Assembly (NCBI GenBank): GCA_014338405.1
Contig: JTDE01000104.1
Span: forward strand, 264,303 to 328,302
Length of the DNA: 64,000 bases
Source of the DNA: Paragonimus skrjabini miyazakii
Taxonomy: Eukaryota > Platyhelminthes > Trematoda > Plagiorchiida > Troglotrematidae
Direction: 5' to 3'
Position numbers and translations under genes: made by a program. The notes under the pieces were generated by a model. The model saw only the letters and a list, made by a program, of their open reading frames with translations, was not told the DNA's origin and made no database searches. Below, piece by piece: positions 13,401 through 25,008 of this stretch (positions are counted from its first letter, which is position 1; each line of letters starts with the position of its first letter).

Positions 13401-14477
13401 TTTTGCAGTTAACTCGCTAGTGCCTTCCGAGTAAGTAAGGGTGGTGTTAGAGAAGAAATCCCTAAACAAAATACAATTCTTGGTTGGTTATGACCACCAG
13501 CGTATTGTTATATAAACATGACATTCTTGGACATATCTCAAAGGCTTGTAATAGCTTTGAACATATTTACTGCTAGCAAAAGTATCAAGATTCAACCAAC
13601 AACTATTTTATTCATGGTTAAATGACTCTGACTATTAAGTCGTGGTGCAAAGTAGGGTCTTCTTAAGAAATGCTACTCTTTGTGGCAGGTCCCATTTGTG
13701 GGTTAGGGACTAAGACTGGAATTCCCCAAATCGGTCTACTTATCGGCATATACGATTGTGAAATTGCGAAAGTTGTCCTTCCTTTTACATTAATCGTTCT
13801 ATATTATTCAGTAACTATGAATGTCACGTTTTGTTTTCTTCACCACCGTTTCCTGTGTGACCTGTACCGTTTTCAAATGCCAAAACCAATGACAAATATT
13901 GACACCTTCTATTCGCACTACCTGGTTAGTTAGTCATTTAGCTTTTGTGAACAGAACGCTCTTAAATCAAGAACCCGAAGTGTTTTGTCTAGGTGACAAA
14001 TCACTGGTTCCTTCAACAACGTTCAGTTGAGCTTAACTCGAGACAACTGTTTGCCGAAAGCTTCTCAATTAGGGCCTCTGGTCACACTGCATCTGAAACC
14101 CGTGGTCAAGCTGAGTTAATAATTGTGTGCTTTTGAGCAAAGTACGTCGGTGCAGTCAGAAGGACAGTATATTTATTATTTTGACGTACGCTTCAACAAA
14201 CCATGAGTATGGCTTCTTGAACGGTTATGGGACTTAATAGTGTTTTTCAAAACTTCAGAAACCATCGTCTCAACCGAGTGTTTGAATGCTCACCTTGGTA
14301 GTTTTTCTGCTGATACGAAGCGGCTAGGCCTTTTGTTGGCTATCCAGGTAAAACGTAATAGAATACATGAAAGACTCGTACAACTTTTCCACCGGCGAAC
14401 GTTCATCATGTAACCTTAACCACTTACACTATACAACCTTGCTCAGATGTTAACGTACAATTCACACACACACATAC

Positions 14478-14504
14478 ATGCGGAGATCAGATGAGAATTG
14501 CTGA
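14478..14504 (+). promoter_or_regulatory. Short uORF overlapping the CUB gene start
   Basis: An ATG at 14478, 13 nt before the chosen start and in another frame, opens an 8-codon reading frame. It ends at TGA 14502-14504, overlapping the first codons of the CUB gene. If the transcript starts upstream of it, this uORF could lower translation or favour leaky scanning. Whether it lies in the mRNA is unknown. Confidence 0.35.
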
Positions 14505-14596
14505 AGCCACTCCTGTGGCACGATTAACTCTTATATGGTTTCAATTGATTCTCTGTTTGTCAGCTGCTTGTGTTTCGGCAAAACTAGGAACAACTG
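14491..14596 (+). CDS. Multi-CUB protein, exon 1 (signal peptide)
   Basis: First coding exon of the gene, residues 1-35 plus one base. The start ATG opens a typical secretory signal: a short polar segment with Arg at positions 2 and 11, a hydrophobic core LTLIWFQLILCLSA, and a likely signal-peptidase site after VSA (residue 30). The exon ends in phase 1 at a gtgagc donor (14597). It joins exon 2 to give ...LGTT-G-AFYPG with no frame break. If the donor is not used, the frame runs on to a TGA at 14680-14682 and gains a second hydrophobic stretch. The product should enter the secretory pathway. No other in-frame ATG lies closely upstream. Confidence 0.75.
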
Positions 14597-17175
14597 GTGA
14601 GCAGTCAGTCATGGGCTTTCGTTCTGAATCCGTATTGACTCTTGCGGTCGTCCTGACCGTTGTAGTCCTGTCAGTTAAGTGAATATAATTCTTCGTCCGT
14701 AGTGCAGTCCCTTATATAGTGACGAGCTGCACACCAATCCACACTCACCTAAGGCTATCGTGCTGAACACTAAAACATTGCCACCAATTTGAACAGAACG
14801 CCATTATCAAGTGCAAACATCCAAGCATGAATTACAACCAGTGAGCTTAACTCAAACCTAGCAGACGTTTTGGAAAGGAACAAACTGATGTTGTAACCGT
14901 CCGTGAATGTTATTCACAGCATATCCCTTGCAGATTTTCACCTATTGCTGGGCTCAGATTTCAATGAAACTCGGCTTTTTTGAAAACTGAACACGGATTG
15001 TCTAGTGACATAAAAATTGATGTTATAAACAAACTGGATATAAAGTGTACAACTCGATATCTTGAAAACAGAAAATATGCTGAGGACTTCATAAAACTGA
15101 TTGTTCCTTGTTAATTTTAGACAATTAAATTCATCCACAGGAGGTTAATTGAAAAAATAGCAAAATTATTTCATCTTTTATAAAGTCTTGTTTACGTCTG
15201 ATCAACATTTTAAAAACACGGACTAAATAGTTATTTCATATCATTGTGCATAACTACGTCATAAAACACTTAAAACAATCAAAACGTTTCGGTATGTCAG
15301 TTGAGCAGTAGGCAACAAAGAAGTTCAGGTTCTAGCTTATGAAGTAGACTTTATGATTAACTGGAAGGTGGACTGGTGTTTGTGTGGACATTCAATCTAC
15401 TGTGTGCCCCCGGTCACACACGACAGGCAATTATGCTCTGGCTACACTCAGTAGGATCAAAGTTAAAAATTCGTTTGTTGTTGTTTGCGTGGATGTTCGA
15501 CGCTTTTTTTCTAACGGGCAGTCCGAAACAGAGTTTGTCCTAGTTTGAACTGACCGAGTGCGAAGGATGTGGGTTGATAGCTGGAAGGCTTCATTATCCG
15601 TTCACTTGTGTGCGTGTTTAAACGAGGTCCGGCAACATGCTTTGTTGAACATAATCAGTTTATTCTTTGGATTAATGTAACATTCATTGAAAACGGGAGA
15701 ACCAAATTTGCAAAGTGTATTGAAAAGATTTATGAAAAGTACACAAATAGACGATAGCTAGAAGTGCTTATATATAAATGTTTGTACGTTCATGAGTACG
15801 GACAAAACCTTTTATGGGTTAAGCTGACGGACTGGCAATTGAGCTCCTTGTGGTGGTGCAGATACGAATCGGAACCAGACAAGAATGAATGTCAAGAAAT
15901 CGAGTCGACTGAGCTCTATTACACGTGTAACGAGCTCAAAACGGAAAACTGTAGACTTAGGGAAAAGGTACGTCGTACAGTCATGACCATTACGAACAAA
16001 TTATCTTAATATTTTTCTTAGTTTTCTGAGTAAATATAGTTAGCCTGCTCCAAGTTGGACACAAGAGAATACCAGTAGATGTGTCTGAAACTCAGGCACC
16101 TTTTCTGATAGCTTAAATGTAGTGATTTGTTGAAAAAGACAGTGACTTTGAACTAGTAAGAGCGGGTCTTTTATAAAAGGAGCTATTAGTTTGATTGGCT
16201 TCATTTCACATTATTTGCGCTTCTTGGTTTTATGGTTTGATTTTGTATATCTATAAAAATGTTTAGATTGGTTGATAGTCATTAAGTAGATAATACAGGA
16301 TTTTCAATGGTGTATTCTTTGGCTGAACCAGCTTCCTACCCTCACTTTACACAAGAGTGTTGTGGTGTGCCATAGAAATTGTTCAACTATATACGTTTAC
16401 ACCTGAGCCGTTTTTGGTAACTAAATCATCTGTTGTTTTGACTGCTAACTAAACCAATCCACATCATCGGTTCCGTTACTTTCCCCTCTTATATAATGCC
16501 AAGTGAATAACTCAGGACACAAGTGTACCACGATGTGAAATAATCAGTTGGTCGGCCTATATAGATATATAACTGACTTGTTCAAACCATGCCCGTTACA
16601 GGTTTTGGTTCTCGTATATTTTATACATATATATTTTGAACTACCGCATCGGAGTGCCATGATTGAGCTACCGGTTTCATTTGATTTATTTCTGATATTA
16701 GGTGAACAAGATGGAACAAACCTTAGGGAACTGGTTAACTTTAATACCTTTTATCTACGTGATTTTCAGAAACCGCAGCAAATATGCTTTTTTAAGAATG
16801 TTTCAGCTACATAGAATAGCATACATATACCCTGCTAACCAAATTAATCACTGCAGTAATTAGTTATTGCAACAAATGAATACTAGTTCTAGAAAAACCG
16901 GAAAATTTTTCTCTACAAGTGAGGAGATGTCTCAGATGCCTGCTGACTGTAAATGAACTGTGTTGTCAGCTTCATAAGAATTTTTGCCCAGCAATTGAGT
17001 GGACAAGTACATTGAGTTTAATGCCCGGCAGATTGTTCATTATGGTCGCAATTACACTGACCATCATACGTATATCTGGACATATTGACAGATATTGCAT
17101 ACGATAGGTTTTAGCCGAACTGTCTACTGTTGTCTATAGATTATCCAGAAGAATAATCGGTTCATCCATAAAAAC

Positions 17176-17243
17176 CGAACATCACTCAAAAGTGATCGCA
17201 GCTGTCACATTCCCATAAACTGTCTAGTCGCTTTCTTTCGTCC
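17176..17243 (-). repeat. Hammerhead-SINE tail fragment (family B)
   Basis: Reads 'gaacatcactcaaaagtgatc' then 'gcagctgtcacattcccat', closely matching the terminal part of the element at 26851-27395. It is only a tail, and it abuts a plus-strand copy that begins at 17244, forming an inverted junction. Confidence 0.65.
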
Positions 17244-17515
17244 CTAATGTGAGGTGAGTGGCGTATTGGTCAACACGGTTGCCTCATGAAAGCGTGGCCG
17301 GAGTTCTATGGTTTCCGCCGTGGCAAGGATACGTACTACTAACAAGCTCTAATAAGAACAGAACTCGAGTCTACTGCTTCTTTCCGAAGAAGACCGACTG
17401 GAACGTCCATAGAAATGTAACAGCCGTGGTCACTTGTGGTTGACATTCAGTTTATATGAAAAACCAAACTCTCCTACTACTCATCAGTAAATGGGTCACA
17501 TTTTCTAACCAGATA
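17244..17515 (+). repeat. Hammerhead-SINE copy (family B), ribozyme decayed
   Basis: Starts like the tRNA-like head ('gaggtgagtggcgtattgg' against GAGGTCAATGGCACAGTGG) and continues through a degenerate B box, the ribozyme region and the 'ctcctactactcatcagta' tail. The hammerhead core is mutated: CTGACGA has become CTAACAA at 17338-17344, and stem II and the GAAA strand are eroded. Stem III and the cleavage segment (CTCGAGTCTACTGC) are still readable. It should be inactive. Confidence 0.7.
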
Positions 17516-17782
17516 CTAGTCATATGTTTGTATACATACCAAGTGTCCCTAAGTTTATTAGTTTTTGACGGCACTTTTAATTGTAGCTTTCTGTTGCATC
17601 ACTTACATAATGCAAAGCTTTTTAACTCAAAAAGCTGACCTTGTTACATAGTGAACGCTTTGACATGACTAATAAATGATAATCATTGAATATTATGATG
17701 ATCCATACTGTGGATGACTTTTCGATCATTTTCATTTTCTTTAAAGATCCTTAAATAATAGTTTTGTTGTTTACTTCAAAAG

Positions 17783-18068
17783 GTGCATTCTATCCCGGGA
17801 GAGCACTTTCTCCAGCTGAGCTCCGATTATCCACTTTCAGTCAAACAACCTCACCCTGTCGTTTTCGAATTGAGGCAACCGGCTCACAACACGATCCACA
17901 AACACTTGAGGTCGATCAGTTACCTGGATCTAGTGGTATTCTCCTGTCCCCAACTTACCCAGGATATCATCCAGATGGTCTGCTTTGTGTATATCAACTT
18001 GTCGGTTTGGTCACTCAACGAATCAATATTGACGTACTGGACTTGGATCTACCAGGACAGCCCGGCTT
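17783..18068 (+). CDS. Multi-CUB protein, exon 2 (first half of CUB 1)
   Basis: Adds residues 36-131. The acceptor (…acttcaaaag) and the gtaagt donor at 18069 are both clean. The exon enters in phase 1 and leaves in phase 2. After a linker, the CUB fold starts at Cys61 (SPCRFRIEATG). It shows the hallmark 'SGILLSPTYPGYHPDG' strand, the second cysteine in LLCVYQLVG, and the beta-strand RINIDVLDLDL. In CUB domains this first half pairs with a second half beginning C-x2-D-x-L-x2-Y-D-G, which is exactly what exon 3 supplies. CUB domains are extracellular beta-sandwich modules for protein binding, often calcium-dependent. Family membership is firm; the specific orthologue is not assigned. Confidence 0.88.
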
Positions 18069-19582
18069 GTAAGTCTAACCCAGTAGATTCCAATTCTACC
18101 AACTGAACTCGTTCAAGTATCTGAACACCGCTCAGGCACAATCACACCCTCTTAAGTTATATAGGCTTTAGAGCCAGTCCGATTTTATAATATACTTTAC
18201 CTTGTAGGCCAGACACTGTTCATTACGCTTTCAAACCTGAGCTCTCAACTCCACCCTCAGGACGTGGTCATATTCTCGTCCATTAGAGTTACCAGTACCA
18301 CCCATACATCTCCTCTGTGAGTTATCAGGAAACCTAAGCAGTACAAACAGGCAAACGTGGTTCAGAATTCAAGTAAGGAAATTGGGTTGCGCTTACTGAT
18401 TGGTAAGTGACACAATACTCACTGTAAAACGGTGTTTAAATCTCAATCATGACTAACATACAAAGTGGTGATAAGCCCTCACAGTAGGAAAACTCGAGTC
18501 CAGTCCCACTTCCTAAATGGACTGGCTTCAAAATCTGTGTGACTGTGAAACCTATGTTCACTGGTATGTAAAGTTAACCTTCTATAAACTGTCCTGTTTG
18601 CTAAAACATTAGAGAACCCACGTCAAACATGCATTTCGACAATCGAAATACGGATCATTCTAAGAATTTAGTCAGCTTGATGTATCGGACAGATGTCAGA
18701 GCAAGAAAGAATTATACGCTGGAATAGTGGTAGATAAAAGTGACCCGGTGTCATAGTGACAGTAATGGATAATAGCAAACGCCCGTGTCTTCTCGGCCAG
18801 TTCTAGTCAGCTGCAATATTTTCAGGTTCAAACTATGCGCAGAGCATAAAAACTAGCGAGAAACAACAATAAGGATATCTAATTCACGGGGTTAGTAACT
18901 CCTTAAGTTAATTGATGAAGATCGAAGTAGTTGAATTTTACGGATTTCACCGGTCAAATGGAAGACATTCAGTTAGCCTGTAGTGGTCTGAACACATAAT
19001 TTTACGGTCGCCATGTTATGATTAAATTTGAATGAACATCTTGCAGACAAATGGGCAATAGAAATAAGAGATATTCCAAGTGGCATTAACTTGTTTCGGT
19101 GAAGTTTCCCAAACTGTGCGTGGGCGGCAATATGATTGGGGTGTCACCTAGGTGAAGTTTGTTCAAGTAGTTCTTTGTGTTCCCTGGAGATGTAAAGTTT
19201 CGACAGCTTTTCAACGCTTTATGAAACAAGTTGTCTGTAGAACAAGTAAACCAGGGGTGCAAGCAAAAAGCCAATACAAGTTAATTAATGAAAATTATAT
19301 AAAAGAATTTACTGAATTACTTTGTACACTTAACAGTTTGCAGGTGAGGTTTACAGCAAAAAAGAAAAGCAGAAGGTTGAAATCTGAATTGTGCTTCTGA
19401 TCGTTTTGATTTGCGCAGCGGGGTTCTTAGGCGTTATATTGGTTGGCAAAAATATCACATGAGGGAAACTACTGCATAATACATGCTTATACAACAGTAG
19501 AATCAAAGTTTTTGATTCACAATTAGATATATCTCGTATTTATTCCACATGCGCCTTTGCATTTACCCACTCTCCACGAAAG
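18069..19582 (+). other. Intron 2 (1,514 bp, phase 2, inside CUB 1)
   Basis: gtaagt donor and ccacgaaag acceptor. It contains a short decayed family-B SINE trace around 18485-18560 ('aaaactcgagtccagtccc' then 'ggactggcttcaaaatctg'). Other open frames (19086-19400) carry no motif and are not called. Confidence 0.65.
18485..18560 (+). repeat. Hammerhead-SINE fragment (family B, decayed)
   Basis: Only the stem III and cleavage-side segment plus a little of the body match the better copies. The core CTGANGA is not recognisable. Borders approximate. Confidence 0.4.
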
Positions 19583-19878
19583 ATGCCCTACGGACTATCT
19601 CCTGTTTTATGATGGTCTCAGTATGGATACAAGTCCTGTTATAAACTCTCGCTTCTGCGGTCAAAACAGGCGCATCCGTGTCGTTTCCACTGGGGCAAAT
19701 TTATTGGTTTTGTTTGCCACCGCAACATCTGCTGGAGAACATGCCACTCAGTCTGCCGCCTACACCATGGATACACAAAGGTCGGCAAGGCGTGGATTTC
19801 GGTTGCGTTACACTTTCACCGACTTATTATTGCCGGTAAACACGTTTGAGTACAAAAATTGGCATATACGAGGCACTG
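19583..19878 (+). CDS. Multi-CUB protein, exon 3 (second half of CUB 1)
   Basis: Adds residues 131-229. The first base (A) completes the Leu codon split by intron 2, giving PGQPG-L-CPTDYLLFYDG. That is the classic CUB motif, with the Asp that usually joins the calcium site. The fourth cysteine is in NSRFCGQNRRIRV, followed by the conserved strands STGANLLVLFAT and RGFRLRYTF that close the domain. The exon ends in phase 1 at a gtaagt donor (19879). Two phase-1 acceptors compete for it: the near terminal exon at 20097 and the CUB 2 exon at 35436. The start was chosen at 19583 because only this AG gives the required phase and keeps the cysteine. Confidence 0.88.
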
Positions 19879-20096
19879 GTAAGTAATGATTTTATGGACT
19901 CAACTTAGCATAGGTAAATTAATTCCTGATCACAGAGGTACTAAAGTTTTAGCTTCAACAATTGTTAACGTAATTTTTGTTTGCTGGTTTCAATACTATA
20001 CGTAAGTAAGTATAATGATATGTATAGTCAAGTATAAACACCTGTCGAATAAAACCTCGATTGTACTTAGTCATTCCCTTTACACTACTCTAAAAG

Positions 20097-20287
20097 AGCT
20101 CGATGCTAACAGACGAAAAATAGCTCATTCACAGAAGTTGCCTGAGTCGATCCTCAAAACAGCTTTATCAACTCATAGTTCACATTCTAATACGTCTCGA
20201 AGGACTATCTCCATGTTTGGTTTCAACAAATTGGGTGGAGCTGAAACCATAGTCTTCTATCCAACTGCTGTCATTTTCATCATCTAA
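20097..20287 (+). CDS. Candidate alternative last exon (short one-CUB isoform)
   Basis: A strong pyrimidine tract (cattccctttacactactc) leads to an AG at 20095-20096. The exon then starts with two bases that complete the split codon to Glu and stays open for 63 codons to TAA at 20285-20287. The encoded tail is hydrophilic (DANRRKIAHSQKLPE…), has an N-glycosylation sequon (NTS), and ends in a hydrophobic stretch, IVFYPTAVIFII, preceded by small residues (GGA), which weakly resembles a GPI-anchor signal. An AATAAA lies 10 nt beyond the stop. The implied intron is only 218 bp. Together these features predict a short isoform of about 292 residues with signal peptide, one CUB and possible membrane anchoring. 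Not proven without transcripts. Confidence 0.55.
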
Positions 20288-20296
20288 TCATTGACT

Positions 20297-20302
20297 AATA
20301 AA
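20297..20302 (+). promoter_or_regulatory. AATAAA polyadenylation signal
   Basis: Canonical hexamer 10 nt after the stop of the candidate short-isoform exon. Its position fits a very short 3' UTR with cleavage near 20315-20325. Chance occurrence in AT-rich DNA is possible. Confidence 0.5.
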
Positions 20303-23300
20303 CATGCGAACAATCATGCTGTGTTGGCTGCTGCAAATCCCGGTATGCTTACGTGAGGTCTGAATAGTTAACCCCAAATGAACAAGTAAAGTTAGGAAAC
20401 AGGGAAATGAAATTTTATTCACCGTATTTACATGCACCCTTACTTTACCGCCACTCCACGTCGATCTTGAAGTTCACAGAAGTGGTATTAGTTCTTCGAA
20501 CGTGTTTCCGCTGAGGGCAACTAACAGTTGGTATCCATTGGTTCTGATCGTAAGCACACTGATCGTATCGGTTTAGTATTTTAAAGAACCGGGTTCTGTG
20601 AATGGCAACCAGAAACATTTTCGTAACATTCACTCGCTAAAGAGAATCCGGATTATGCTGAGCACTTGACCGAGGTGACTAACGGTTTCTTGTTGATTAC
20701 CCATTTGACCTGACCGGTCAGCTGTTCAAACTGATTTAGTCACTCGTCGAAATAATTAACTCTTCATTCGCCAGTCATCCCGAAATGTATGAAACCTCCT
20801 GTCACAAATGGGGTACCGTTTGAAATATCGAAACAAGGTTTTACCCCAACTGTTCTTCTGGTCTGACAACACCGAAAGCAACCTCCTTAGATGGCAAGTT
20901 ACATTTGACTTGTTATCCGGTCGTACTGAACACTATCTGAACAAAAACCCATACCTCAAACTTTCTGGTCAAACACATATCACAACTCTAATCTAAGCCA
21001 AGTTTAGCATACCAGCTCCGAAGCTGGTGTTTGGTAGACGAAATCCATAGATTTGGGAGAGGATTACATCATCCAATAATCAAACGTACTTTGAAATGGC
21101 TTGATTACCTGTCAGGTCCAAATGTCACGTTGACCATGCATTCAGCAAGCGACTGTCAACCAACCACATAGTTTACACATAACATTCAAGAAACCATATC
21201 ACCGACTGGACGTTACTGAAGCGATTGAGATGGTTTGGATAAATTGCATCAATAATCTACCGTCTTTATCGGAAAACGTCCAGAAAACTACACCATAACG
21301 TTTATAATTATCGTGAAGTGACCAACATTTTTTTTGTTGTGGTATCCAACTATGGGGGATTATGTGTAGGTGTGTTTTAACTATCGCTCTCAGTATGTAT
21401 GATTGCATTTCTTAACATAATATTGACGATATACATAAGTGTAACTGGAGTGTGCTTGTGACAATACAGTAAAATGTTTCGGGATATGGCAATCAGGCTA
21501 ATATTAAAGAATTACTATTTCAAATTACACAATTAGTTAAAACATTAAACATTTAAAAATTACGTCAGAACGTCACTCGTCCGGATTCCCACAAATTAAT
21601 GGCTGTTAGCAAAATCTGGTTCGTTAAATTCGAGAATATCAACCGGTACGGATGTTATTTTTGCCACGGAAACTAAAATAGATTTCACAAGACTTTTAAT
21701 TACAGGCTTGTTAATCACAGAATCTTAAAGTACAACGCCAGATGTGAGGATGTAACTTTTAAACTATGAAATATGGTAGATTATTAAAAGTTCACAGGGC
21801 AAGATTGGTTGTCTGTAGACTATTGCCGGAACTATTCAGTACATGATGCGAGTGCACCAACACCCACTGATATATGTGTAGTAATAATTGATAAAATGAT
21901 TCCATTCAAATATGTAGAAATAGGTACGTTTTTTCGTCTTGTATACGTGCATAAAATATTAATCTAGTTTCGAATGGTAGCTCGAAGATCACACTTCGAA
22001 ACGATAGTTTAGATGGGTTGCTGAAGAGATTAATGCGAAAACCTCCCCTTCGACTAAGTCCAATGCTTCTCTAATACCGTTATCTGTAACCGTTCAGATT
22101 ATCGACTGTCACATTTTAAGATACCTTGCATAAGACATTTGATGTTCCCTTAATTCGTCCTCACATTGCGCGGATTGCATGAAAATCGATATTTTCCAGA
22201 TAGAAGATGCTTGATAGGGCATTTGGCACTAACATGAATTTTCGAGCAAACTTTAGCATTCTGTCCCTCCCAATCACTTCTGATAGCTGTTATCCATAGT
22301 GGAAATCATATTGACGGACGTCCAGATGTCATGTGAAGTTTGCTTTGGTTAGATCAACAAATATTTTGGTTGAAATAACTGGTCGAATTCTGTGGCCATG
22401 TAGTGTGTGACAGATTGTTGGTGAGCGTATCACTCATTCGATCAGACTGCGGAGCAATTAGAAGTATGCTCGAAGCGTGAATGGCAGAAGGTTAGGTGGA
22501 ACAGTTCTTCACATTGGATGCCAAGCTTTAGTTTATTAACCGAATTCGAACAAAATTCACGTGATTATTTGGTGGTGCGTGCGAATCAAGAGTTGCAGCT
22601 TTCACAAAATTGGCAATGCATTCAAAACTTATGTTCATCTATGTGTAATTTCTGTACGTTCGCAACATCTCGTGCACCACAGCTCATCGCACAATTTATT
22701 AATGCTAGAGGTGCACAAATGATTGTTCTGTAGACGTGGTAAACCTAGATATGGTACTGATATCATCCTCGGATAAAGTGAAGACATATTTTTGCATCCT
22801 GTCTCACAGCATGGTGTACACATGGTCCGCCGCAGCGCAGCGTAGCATACTGAAAATGACCTCTCCAACGAATAGAAGTTTGGATATGAGTCAGCTATTA
22901 TCTTGTTGTTACTATCAGAAATATATTGTTTTGGGTGGTTCCTCAGTGCAGAGTTTAGTCCTTCTGCTAAATAAAAATTGGGTTACATTTTCATTCGTCC
23001 TGATCGGGTGGGATGAGTAGGCTGAGTTCTATACTGCCACCGAAAGAGACGAAACGTTGCGAAACCGATAAATTCTTCGGTTTTAACTTGTTGTGACTTG
23101 ACCAAGGACTTACTTAATTCTGGGTGAAAGATATTTCACTGTAAAGACATCCGGCTTCATTTAAAAATGACACGTTTTCAAACGGTATATCAAGTATGAC
23201 GACCACTCAACTACAAAAATATCAGCTGGGGTGTTTAAAATCACTAACGTTTTCATGAATTTCCAAACCTATTAACCTAAGAACCTGAAATTAAAAAAAT

Positions 23301-24711
23301 ACTTATGTATGACCAATATTGATCAACTTCCGCAATGAAGCGTACTTGTCTAGAACAGGAATGAAGTTTCAGTGTATCACAACTATGAAGTGACAGCATA
23401 TGTCTAGCTAGCAACTTTAGTGTCAGAACATTTCCGAACAAACCAGCCACAGTTTCCCAGTTATCAACCGGCCGATTATCATGGCTTAAGAATTTGCGAA
23501 CTGTGACTACAGCATTTTCCCTCGTTGACATCTGTTTACTAGAGGTATTCCTTGTAAATTCATGGAAACACTGTGACAGCACAGTTTGATTGGATTTCGA
23601 AAATAGATTGCGTGCAATGTTTCAATTTATTCGAACGCCGGACAATGTTGTTGAACGTTAGCAGAGCACTGTATAAATCGTATAATCTTTAGTACACGCG
23701 TTTCAATAGTTGAGAAGATTCACTGATATTTACCACTCAGTTAACTTATTTGATACCCATAGCAAATACAGCGTTGAAATTCAGCCTTCTGAATTCAGTT
23801 GGCCATCGACTGATAGGGAATAATTTGAGACGGTGCTATCCGCACACTTCATTTTAACCCTTTGTAACCACCCTGATATTTGTGATATTCAAGATAGCAT
23901 AAAGCGTACGCCTATTTTAATTTCATGATCGTTTGTTAGTGAAAATTCTCAAAAATTGAATGGCTTAGATAAAAAAAGGGGTGGATATACGATGACTTAC
24001 TGATCAAATGAGACAATCAGTAGGTTCAAATCTTTTCTTAATTTGTCTAATCGATGCTGGTTACGTATGTGCTGCGCTTGTTTCGTACGGTTGATTGGAT
24101 CACTTCTAGTTCAACATTACCTGAAGGTACACAATGTACGAGAATTCGGCAAGCAAAACAATATCACGAATTACATTTTTCGACTATTCATCATTCCAAC
24201 TTATGACTCTAATACCTAGTGCCGCTTGAAACAGGCAACAGTTCTGATCATGTTCATTCGACCGATCCATTGCTGGCGTATCACGCAAATTACACAAGGC
24301 GGGTTGGCGACCAGTTTTAAACCGATCCTTACAGAAAAGGTAGCAATGTAATAGACCAATGAAATTGTATTCGGCAATATACTCGAGCACTGAAACTAGC
24401 TCTACTCTTTATTGGCGCAAATTTTGCACTACAGCCAGTTGTGAGTGAGCGGGTCAGGGTCCATCCAAATCTATTAGTTCTCACGTCTCAACTAGGTTTA
24501 CCAGTTCAAAATCCCCAGTTTGATGAAAGCAACACTGTGTGGGCATGCCGACAGGCCAAATATGAGTAAACCATTCTGCTTAACACTATCAGTTGAAAGA
24601 AATTTTGTGCAAAACATGAAGATGTCGGATACCAGCACTAGACGGACTACTATACCATTTTACATATGTTTCCATTTTAGGCACAAGATTTTCCATTTCA
24701 TACAAAAGCAA
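20303..24711. other. Intron 3, first part; nothing notable
   Basis: Part of the 15,557-bp intron between exons 3 and 4 (19879-35435, phase 1). No ORF here shows a domain or repeat family I recognise. The reading frame just before the N gap (24520-24711) is not PLE-like, so the 5' border of the PLE is hidden in the gap. Confidence 0.55.
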
Positions 24712-25008
24712 NNNNNNNNNNNNNNNNNNNNNNNNNNNNNNNNNNNNNNNNNNNNNNNNNNNNNNNNNNNNNNNNNNNNNNNNNNNNNNNNNNNNNNNNN
24801 NNNNNNNNNNNNNNNNNNNNNNNNNNNNNNNNNNNNNNNNNNNNNNNNNNNNNNNNNNNNNNNNNNNNNNNNNNNNNNNNNNNNNNNNNNNNNNNNNNNN
24901 NNNNNNNNNNNNNNNNNNNNNNNNNNNNNNNNNNNNNNNNNNNNNNNNNNNNNNNNNNNNNNNNNNNNNNNNNNNNNNNNNNNNNNNNNNNNNNNNNNNN
25001 NNNNNNNN
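24712..25008. other. Assembly gap (297 Ns)
   Basis: Run of N of non-round length, so probably an estimated gap size. It removes the 5' part of the PLE that follows. Any reading frame crossing it is an artefact. Confidence 0.98.

Larger units (their letters stand above)
4682..14477. other. Upstream flank, no supportable gene
   Basis: Scanned on both strands. Short ORFs such as 5631-5888 (-), 6714-7329 (+), 9440-9769 (-) and 10842-11312 (+) carry no motif I recognise and no convincing paired splice sites, so none is called. Weak repeat traces are listed at 8487-8550 and 10375-10498. The segment just before 14491 should hold the 5' UTR and promoter of the CUB gene, but I see no clear TATA box or initiator, and a non-coding first exon cannot be excluded. 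Confidence 0.55.
14597..17782 (+). other. Intron 1 of the CUB gene (3,186 bp, phase 1)
   Basis: Bounded by gtgagc and a cttcaaaag acceptor. It contains a family-B SINE inverted pair at 17176-17515. An open stretch at 15862-15967 has cag and gtacgt borders and a hydrophilic reading, but its length (106 nt) breaks the frame of the flanking exons, so it is not called. The rest shows nothing notable. Confidence 0.65.

Noticed and set aside
15862..15967. Possible extra exon between exons 1 and 2 (cag acceptor, gtacgt donor, hydrophilic open frame)
   Set aside because: Its 106-nt length shifts the frame between the phase-1 exons on either side, so it cannot be a simple cassette exon of the CUB gene, and no other partner exon is visible.
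23010..23075. Possible hammerhead (gatgag followed by gacgaaac)
   Set aside because: The core lacks the CTGA preceding the G-A, and the spacing between strands does not allow a stem II.
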